A stretch of 64,000 nt of DNA. It comes from Cycas panzhihuaensis. Lineage: Eukaryota; Cycadophyta. The translations under genes and the position numbers were made by a program. Below, in pieces: positions 56,701 to 64,000 of this stretch. Every line of letters starts with the position of its first letter. Positions within the stretch are counted from its first letter, which is position 1. The notes below the pieces were generated by a model that had not been told where the DNA came from, ran no database searches, and was given only the letters and a program-made list of their open reading frames with translations. The stretch lies in the NCBI GenBank assembly GCA_023213395.1, contig CM041465.1:28961741-29025740 (forward strand), given 5' to 3'.

Positions 56701-57565
56701 CTAGTACCCAATAGTCTCTCTGATTTGACTTGGCTGACAAGGTCTGTACTTGGATGCAATGAGTAGCAATGCTCTTTCCTTTATCATCTTGGTCACCTTT
56801 GTGCTTGTCACAACACTTAAACCAATAGTTATTTTCATGGTGACCATCCTTCTTGTAGTAATTACACTTTCCATTTAACTTCTTCTTATCTTGAGAGATT
56901 TCTTTATACCTTTGTGTGAACTTCTCCTCCTTAGGGGCCTTCTTCCTCTAAGTTTTCATGGCTAAGGCTTGACTTGAACCAGAACCTCCAAGTAATCCAT
57001 GATGTTTTAGCTTGGCATCCTCTACTAGAATTAGGTTTTTGAGCCCATCGAATATTTCTGCCTATATTACTTCATCTCTACCATAAATGGTCTGGAATAT
57101 GGCAAATGCAATTGGTAACTTCGACATGATTATCAGAAATAAAAGTGTATCATCGATCGAGTTCTACTTCAATTCTTCTAGCTTGTTCCTCAAGTTGGTT
57201 ATTTTATTCAGGTAGGAGCTGATATTATTCTCATCTTTAACTTTTAAATTGAGTAGTTCCAACATCAGTGTAAGATGCCTATTCATCTTCTTCTTCTCAA
57301 AAGGATCACAAAACTTCATCTAAATCTCAGCTGGGTCATCCAAATTATGAACCAATGCCCTTTAGTCCAATGCCAGTGAGAGTTTCAATAATATAATGGC
57401 TATAAACTACTTTTCTTCAATTTTGATATGTTCCTTATGGTTAAGTGGAACTGAAACATGCTTCACCTTGGTTATTCCCTAGAGTTAGTTCACCATCAAT
57501 ATAAGCTCCATATTAGCCTTCCATTCATTGAAATTGTTACTGTTAAAGATAACCTTAGGCATAAG
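56701..57565 (-). pseudogene. Co-F gag and start of protease
   Basis: Minus strand, nearly one frame with seven stops. EKLMPKVIFNSNNFNEWKAN begins the capsid domain; ITKVKHVSVPLNHKEHIKIE, then LHNLDDPAE and FCDPFEKKKMNRHLTLMLEL, DENNISSYLNKITNLRNKLE and IAFAIFQTIYGRDEVI follow. The knuckle CNYYKKDGHHENNYW has lost two Cys to Tyr (G-to-A). The protease turn YWVLDSGAQKHIS keeps D-S-G. The start lies near 57565. Confidence 0.85.
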
Positions 57566-58765
57566 CTTCTCCATCTCAAATAACAGGCTATAATATGAAT
57601 CACACGACACCAGACAATCATATTAAGGACAAAAATACACCCATGTGTCCTCCTTTAGTCCAAGAGCAATCCCTAGAGTCTTTAAAACATTGTTTATACT
57701 CATAAATGTAGGTCACTGACTGCTTCTTCCTCCATAATTTTCAATAAACAACCTTTAAATAACCTTCTAAGTTGTCAAAAAGACCCTTAAGGCATGTAAA
57801 ATTATGCTCTATGAATAAGGACAACTCTATGACATGATCTCCAAGTCTTTGTCACAAAATAAATCTCCTTAATCCATTCTCAAAATGGACCAAGAGCACT
57901 CTAAATATGTTACAATATGTAATACTATGGTGTATCAATGGTTCAAAGGGATTTTATAAAGTTCTATTGAAGGGGGAATGTGCCAAAAGGCATATTCCCA
58001 AAAGTGGCAACTTTTACAAAGAGATTCACTTCCTTACTTAACCCACGTGCTCCAAATATCAATCAAAAGGTAGTTGTGATATTACTAAGTTATAACCTTA
58101 GTATAACACCACATAAACTTAATATTAAAACACATGAGGTAAATGCCAACTATTGCTCAACACATAGATGTGGGCTCAACATGATGTATACAATAGAGAT
58201 AGGTGGATCACACTCCTAATTAAAGACACAAACTAAAAAAATCAGTAGTTTGATACTATGTTCTACTATATACTCAATCCAATCTTGGTATAGAGGGCTA
58301 AAAACATCTTAGAAATGCTCCAATCTCTCCCTTATATAGACAAGATGAATGAAATACCAGAAAAGGCTTGCCCTTTTTTAGTTTTATAGTATTTTTGGTG
58401 AGAAAATGACCAACTTACTTGTGTACATAGATAGCTATCCTCAAAGTCATCGAATCACCATCAGTACATGTTCTACTCACTTGAATCACTTCAACAGATC
58501 ATCAACTAGCTTCAGATAATCCCCAACGATCTAATCCCAACCACAAACATGGTCTTCACACCTGAATATTGACTCGAAGAACCCTTACACTTTGTTGAAT
58601 AGTGATCTCCACTACTTTAACTACTATTGACTTGTTATTCCTACTTCTATACATTGTTAGAGGTGATGGACCCTCAGGATAAGTCTTGGGTTTGATAGCT
58701 TCACCCGGCAACCAATGATCACACCACTTCACTCAACATCATACTTCAACTGTGTAGGATCCTAT
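57566..58765 (-). other. Co-F untranslated leader
   Basis: 1.2 kb between gag and the primer binding site with no domain. Confidence 0.6.
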
Positions 58766-58778
58766 GGCTCTAATACCA
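58766..58778 (-). other. Co-F primer binding site
   Basis: TGGTATTAGAGCC on the minus strand, directly inside the 5' LTR. Confidence 0.9.
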
Positions 58779-59147
58779 TGTTCAGGAACATAAAATCATA
58801 TACAAATGTTCCCATACATAGCATCTTTAACCATACATAATAAGCAATAAATAGAAACACAGAAAAAATAGGTGCATATTACATAGTATATACATGAGAA
58901 ACCCTTACGGGAAAAAACCCACCACAAAAAGAATCCATAATAGATCACTTGATTATTACACAATGGATTAATACAATGATCTTGGATGTTGAATATACAA
59001 GGCTTCAAGGCATTTATGCTCTCCAAGAGGTGTCACTTGATTAGGGTTGTGACCCTCTAAATAAGTCACACCTTTTTAGCTTCGCACCTTTTCACTTAAT
59101 TAAACCATATTAACATTAACTAAGTGGCTTAATAATCAACTGCCACG
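58779..59147 (-). repeat. Co-F 5' LTR
   Basis: Plus-strand reading TGTTCAGGAACAT...CAACTGCCACG. Pairs with 53158-53510. Confidence 0.9.
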
Positions 59148-59405
59148 TTAATAGTCACTATTATGACAAAGCTGGTCATATTGCATTTAACTATAGAAAG
59201 AGAAAAGCTAATTTTCAATAATAATAACACCAAAACTACCCTACCATATGGGGCAATCAAAATTGTAAACATGGTAATTATCAAAGACCAAGAAGGCAAA
59301 ACCAAAATAACTATTAAGAACTAAGAAAATATAATCAAATGCCTCTTAGGATAACTAATAAAATAGAAATTATAACCAAAGATAAAATCAGAATCAAGGA
59401 GGCCA
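59148..59405 (+). pseudogene. Co-E gag, right part (zinc knuckle)
   Basis: Directly after Co-F: SHYYDKAGHIAFNYRKRKAN, a C-X2-C-X4-H-X4-C knuckle whose Cys residues have been replaced (one by Ser, two by Tyr). It continues the gag that ends at 53157. An Asn-rich tail follows with several stops. Confidence 0.8.
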
Positions 59406-60720
59406 TATGGTCAATTCTCAAAATCTTTTCTTTGCTATATTGACAACACACCATTTTAATAAATCCTGGTTGATAGATTATGGAGCCTCTCATCATATGA
59501 TAGATTCTAAAGAACTACTTACAGATATAAGGCTAGTGTAGGACCAATCTATTATATTTGATGATGATGCCATTTTAATGGTTAATAAGATCCATAATAT
59601 TCCTATATCTTTAAAGAATTTATATATTTGATATCATCTCAATAATGTCTTTTATGTCTTCGGTATAACACGTAATCTACTATCAGTTAGCTAGATAAAT
59701 AAATAAAACATTTATGTTTTATTTACTCACCTTGAAAAATATTTGATTATAGATTTGAATGGTAATTTGATTGCCTCTAAAAATGAGGATCAAGATCTAT
59801 ATAATCTTGATTCAAACTTAGGACCTTTATTCCTATTAAATAATACTAGCTCTTATAGTAATACAACTTCTACTTCAAATACTTTTGTTTTGACTTCAAA
59901 TATTAATGAACAATATGCTCTAAAAATCATTTCTAAAGACTTCCATAAGATTAATTATGGTATTAATACTTTGGTCATCTAAATATGAATAGCTTTCATT
60001 TGCTTTTCAAATTAAACATGGTGCATGGTATATTAAATATCAAGCATACTAAATATATCTATGAGGCTTATGTCATGGAAAAATATTATCAAGCTTTATA
60101 TAGATCAGATGTAAGAGCCTAGTATATTAAGGAACCTTTGGTCCTGGTATATTATGATATTTATAGACCTATGTTATAAGCATCCTTTAATGGCTTTGAT
60201 ACTTTGTTAGATTCATTGATGATTACGCCCAAGAAGTTTAGATTTATTTTTTGTAATAGAAATCAAAAGCATTTAAAAAATTCAAAATATTTAAGCATGG
60301 TATTGAATTGGAATCTAGGAAGCCAATTAAAATTATTCACTATGACAATGGAGGTGAATGCACTTCTAGAGAGTTCACCTAATTTTGTAAGGATAATGGA
60401 ATTAAATGGAAGTTCTCTATACCTTATACACCTCAGCAAAATAGAGTTGACGAGTATATGAACTAGACCTTGGTTACCAAAAGCAAAGCCATACATACCA
60501 TTAAAATTTTAGGACTTCAATTCTAGTATGAAGCCCTCAATGCAACTAGTTACCTTATAAATCAAAAGTCCAACCAAGGTTATTTTGAATATCATACCTA
60601 ATAAGGCCTAATCAAGTGAAAAACCCATGGTCTCAAATTTGTATATTTTCAACTATACAATATATATATTAATACTAGAAGAATAAAGAAAGAAGTTATA
60701 TGATAAAAGGAGGAAATATA
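59406..60720 (+). pseudogene. Co-E protease and integrase
   Basis: Protease: KSWLIDYGASHHMIDSKELL with D-Y-G for D-S-G, then FYVFGITRNLLSVS. An open stretch (59743-59982) covers LIIDLNGNLIASKNEDQDLY and the Asn/Ser/Thr-rich part up to the pre-integrase region. Integrase: RFIDDYAQ, IIHYDNGGECTSREFT with an Asp, YTPQQNRVDEYMN with Glu at the third site, then EALNATSYLINQKS. It ends near 60720 in broken frames. The zinc-binding His/Cys set is largely gone. Confidence 0.83.
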
Positions 60721-61059
60721 TTTTCATTAGCTACCAGTCTAGTTATAAAGCATATAAACTTTAAGATCCTACTACTAAGAAAATGTATACATCTTAAGAT
60801 GTTATCCTTTTAAAAGATAACCAAGACTTGTATATGACAGAACTTTTAATTTTTTATGAATAACCTACAAAAGATCCTACTCCTCCTATTACTTAAGATA
60901 TTCCTATAGTTTAACTACCTCCTTTAATATCATGTACTCCTCATACTTTATCTACTCCTCCTACCTTTACTTCAATACCTACATCAATAAGTCCTTTAAA
61001 AGATATTTAAGAAGAGGTGACTTCAGAGAAACTCCCTAAATGGTTCTTATAGATGATCT
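60721..61059 (+). other. Co-E linker between integrase and RT
   Basis: Decayed coding sequence, Pro- and Thr-rich in the frame that joins integrase to RT. No domain. Confidence 0.5.
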
Positions 61060-62350
61060 CTTGTCCTCCATCACCATAATAATATACTAAGAGGTAATCT
61101 AAATACAAGTCATCCACTAACTTCATCTTAAAGTCAGAATTGTTATCAGCTATTGAACCTAGTACTTTTAAGGAAGTTATTACAAATCAAAAGTGGCAAG
61201 TAACTATGAATGAGGAAATGAACTTTATTTTATAAAATGATAGTTGGGAGCTAATTGAACTATCTAAAGAAAAAAAACCTATTAGTTATAGATAGATTTA
61301 CAAAATAAAATTTCATATAGATGGCTCCATTTGGCATCACAAAGTATATTTGGTTACTAAAGATTTCAAATTAAATTAAGGGAATTGATTATGAGGATAC
61401 ATTTACCCCTATTACCTAATTGTTTCTAGGCTTATCTTAGTATTAACAACTTAGTTCAACTAGCCTATTTTTCAAATAGATATAAAAGGTGCCTTCTTAA
61501 ATGGTGACTTGTAGGAGGAAGTACACTTGAATCAACCTCCTAGCTATGTTGTTCATGGAAAGAAACATCTAGTTTGCAAGCTGAAGAAGATTCTATATGG
61601 ACTTAAATAGTCACCTAAAACCTAATATATGAAAATAAATGAGTACTCTCAAAAGTATAGACTTATATACTTATCCTTAGATCCAAATTTATATATTAGA
61701 ATCTAAGATGTTGATCACTCTAGTTGTATTATTTATTGATGATTTGATGATAATTGGTAATGATATAGAGTGTATTTCTTACCTCCAAGGATAATTAAAC
61801 AACAACTTTAAGATGACTGACCTTGAGTTGTTTCATTACTTTCTTAACATGTAAGTCTAGCAGCAACCAAGCCATATCTTTGTTTAATAGTCCAAATATG
61901 TAAGGGAGATCCTTGCGTTGGATATAAAGATAGTCATTGATCAACCTCAGGCTATTGTTTTAACCTAGATTCTATCTCTATTTCCTAAAGTTATAAAATA
62001 TAGCCAAATATCATTTTATCCTCATTAAAGTAGAGTATAAAGATATTGGTAGTGCAACTACTGACGCTATTGAGCTTATAAGGATTCTTGAAGAGCTTAA
62101 TATTGATCAGACACAAGCTACTATCCTCTTCTGTGATAATCAAAGTGTTCTTAAATTAACCAAGAATCTTTTGTTCCATACAAGAATAAAGCATGTCAAG
62201 GTATCAAGGAACATGTTTAGGATGGTAAGATTAATTTGGTCTATAAACCAACTAAAGAATAGATTACTGATATCTTTACCAAAGTGCTTTATTGTAATAA
62301 ATTTAAATGATTTAGGCTTGGATTCAGTATCAAAGTTAACAAACTCATCA
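61060..62350 (+). pseudogene. Co-E reverse transcriptase and RNase H
   Basis: RT in several frames: EVITNQKWQVTMNEEM, SWELIELSKEKKPISY, KIKFHIDGS, FQIDIKGAFLNGDL, EEVHLNQPPSYVVHGKKHLV, KLKKILYGLK, then LFIDDLMIIGNDIE with the Asp pair (about 61730) and DLELFHYFLNM. RNase H: VEYKDIGSATTDAIELIRIL, ATILFCDNQSVLKLTKNLLF, HTRIKHVKV and a DIFTKVL end. Its C-terminal pattern (SATTDAI for SSTEAEY) is unusual but recognisable. Not functional. Confidence 0.85.
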
Positions 62351-62361
62351 TTAAGGGAGGG
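62351..62361 (+). other. Co-E polypurine tract
   Basis: TTAAGGGAGGG just before the 3' LTR. Confidence 0.8.
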
Positions 62362-62537
62362 CGATAGAAGAATTAATATTGATTTCATTAATTTAACATT
62401 AGTCATTTTATAAATGTAATGTATATTTGTAATATTAATATGATTTTAGTAAGTTAGTATAGTGTAAAGGCATTAGCCTCATATTTATGTTAAGTTATAA
62501 CTTAAGGTTATGAGTTTAAGCATGTAGGGTCATTTTT
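62362..62537 (+). repeat. Co-E 3' LTR, truncated
   Basis: CGATAGAAGAATTAATATTG onward matches the first ~170 bp of 49829-50311. The match ends near 62537 and unrelated sequence follows, so about 310 bp of the LTR is missing. Confidence 0.83.
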
Positions 62538-64000
62538 TCTTATACCTGGAATCACACCTTTGGAGGGGTCACTAAACCTGGATAAGATCAAGCTAAGATG
62601 ACTAACAGTTTTGGTGGCTATGGACCTATGATAACTAGGGAAAGAAATCACCCATAGAGGGTGTCCATGCATCGAAACACAAGTTTGAGGACCTACAAAT
62701 GGTGCATAAACTCCTTTAGAGCAACTCCTCCTCAATTTGGAGTAATGGGTGTAAGAGGGATCTCCTCAATTTCCCAAGTAACCTCGAAAGAGGGGCCTCT
62801 CATCTTGGATAGATGAAGGAGGGAGGAAGTAAGTGAGAAAATACCTCCTCACATGAAGAGGTAATGAAGAAAATGAACCTTAACAAGAGAAGATAGAAAC
62901 TCGTGTGTAAGCCTAAGGTGGCTTGCAACACAAGTAGATAAGAGAGTGATTGGTTTCACAAACTAAGCATCGACCAAAGGATGGAACCTAAGAGGTCTAG
63001 CTTAGGGAAACAAAGTAAGAAGAAAAAAAATAATCTTGAGAGGAGGTACTCTGAAGGCACTATGCCTAAGGAGGTTCTAGGTATGAAGGGTTGACAAAAG
63101 GTGTTGTCCTATGTTTCTCTTTCTTTTGTTGTGTGGTAGAGAGGTATGAGGTGAGAATATTGTGTTTGTGCATGTATTCTTTCTCTCTCTCTAGATGTAA
63201 CGTCGCTCTCTTTATTTTTTCATATGAAAGGAAAGAAAATAAGCAAATTGCTAAGTACGCAAAAAGCTGAAGAAAGAGATGTAAAGCTATTTCATGATAT
63301 GCAATAAGGGGATAAGACCATATATAGATGAGTGCCTACCTGCCCTGCTTAAGTTTTGGTAGGGGTGAAGGCCTATATGGAAGGAGGCAACACGTGGGCA
63401 TGTATGTGTCAAAAGAAAAGGCAAGTGCCTATTAGTGTAGGCTGCCTAAATCCCCAATAGTATGAATTTAAATGGGCAAGCAAGAAACAACTAGTAAAAT
63501 GTAAAAACATTACAAATCCTTTCTCTTTCCTTTTGCCTATGGGAATTCAAAAGGGGGATTAAGGATAAGAGTAGGGAGACTAGGCAGAGAGACATACCCA
63601 TATATATGACAATCAGAGTAGTGCTATCCTTGCCACTTTCACAATCCTCACTCTTCTCCTTGCCATGAATGGTGTAATGGAAGGAATGCTAGCGAAAAGA
63701 GGGGAGATTCCTTACCTTCCCCTGAAACTAAAATAAAAGGGAGTACAAAGAAAGGAAATGGAAACACTAAAGTAAATTTACTTTATGATCTTAGAGTGTT
63801 AGAAAAATAACTATTAAGTGAAAGAAAAGCATACATGGGATGAAAGTTCTTACTTACTCCAAACGTAAGAGGAACCTACATAAACAAAGCTCACCCTTTC
63901 CCAAGGGGCACCCAACACATACGAGACAAGTATGTGTAAGAAAAGAATAGCAAAATATGTTTACCTCTTTCAAATGGAAGAAATCATCCAATGTTAATAT
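62538..64000. other. Right-edge stretch, nothing recognised
   Basis: No coding domain on either strand, no LTR signal. A CT run (63180-63193) is the only simple repeat of note. Purine-rich plus strand. Confidence 0.45.

Larger units (their letters stand above)
53158..59147 (-). mobile_element. Co-F: Ty1/copia retrotransposon, minus strand, nested in Co-E gag
   Basis: LTRs at 53158-53510 (3') and 58779-59147 (5'), primer binding site at 58778-58766, polypurine tract at 53511-53525. Flanks TTAAC and TTAAT form a target duplication with one C-to-T change. The right LTR carries a 16-bp extra segment near 59066-59090. By eye the LTRs differ at roughly one position in eight, so this insertion is much older than Co-D. 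Confidence 0.9.
49829..62537 (+). mobile_element. Co-E: Ty1/copia retrotransposon split by Co-F
   Basis: 5' LTR (49829-50311), primer binding site (50314-50325), 2 kb leader, gag up to 53157, [Co-F], then rest of gag, protease, integrase, RT, RNase H, polypurine tract (62351-62361) and a truncated 3' LTR (62362-62537). Without Co-F it is about 6.7 kb. It is heavily decayed. Confidence 0.88.

Overview
The window is a plant nuclear segment made almost entirely of decayed LTR retrotransposons. I see no intact host gene, no rRNA, no tRNA gene and no CRISPR array. The plant assignment rests on initiator-methionine-tRNA type primer binding sites (TGGTATCAGAGC and close variants), Ty1/copia polyproteins with plant-type gag domains, a chromodomain gypsy element, Tat-like gypsy elements, archaeal-type RNase H remnants, miniature TRIM elements and a plant mobile domain (PMD) gene. 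The species cannot be told. Deep nesting and heavy decay suggest a large, repeat-rich genome.

Layout. 1-8354 is a GC-richer compartment: a Tat-like gypsy pol fragment on + (Gy-A, 1-1149), a broken PMD gene with introns on - (1774-3666), a cluster of hairpins (3806-3963), an archaeal-type RNase H remnant on + (4822-5250), then about 3 kb with no recognisable gene. 8355-14628 is a chromodomain gypsy (Gy-B, +). Both of its LTRs are joined at their 3' ends to a miniature element (TRIM-1 partial, TRIM-2 complete), so the primer binding site appears twice at its 5' end. 14640-21515 is a Tat-like gypsy on - (Gy-C) whose gag is split by a third miniature element with target-site duplications (TRIM-3, 20863-21174). 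24600-29730 holds two broken copia copies on + (Co-A and Co-B).

31037-45718 is one copia element on - (Co-C) interrupted in its leader by a younger, full-length copia on + (Co-D, 37259-44858). Co-D has 297-bp LTRs differing at four positions by eye and a perfect GCAAT target duplication. 45719-49828 holds a coiled-coil remnant, a second archaeal-type RNase H remnant on - and AT-rich sequence. 49829-62537 is a copia on + (Co-E) split inside gag by a copia on - (Co-F, 53158-59147) with near-matching TTAAC/TTAAT duplications. 62538-64000 shows no recognisable feature.

Nothing here acts as an operon. Order of events from nesting: Co-D after Co-C, Co-F after Co-E, TRIM-3 after Gy-C. Most in-frame stops lie at former CAA, CAG or CGA codons, and many catalytic residues are lost through G-to-A changes. 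Both are what deamination of methylated cytosines in silenced elements would give. The most unusual parts are the LTR/TRIM joints of Gy-B, the tRNA-promoter-like block shared by two TRIM families, and the intron-bearing PMD gene lying antisense among Tat-like remains.
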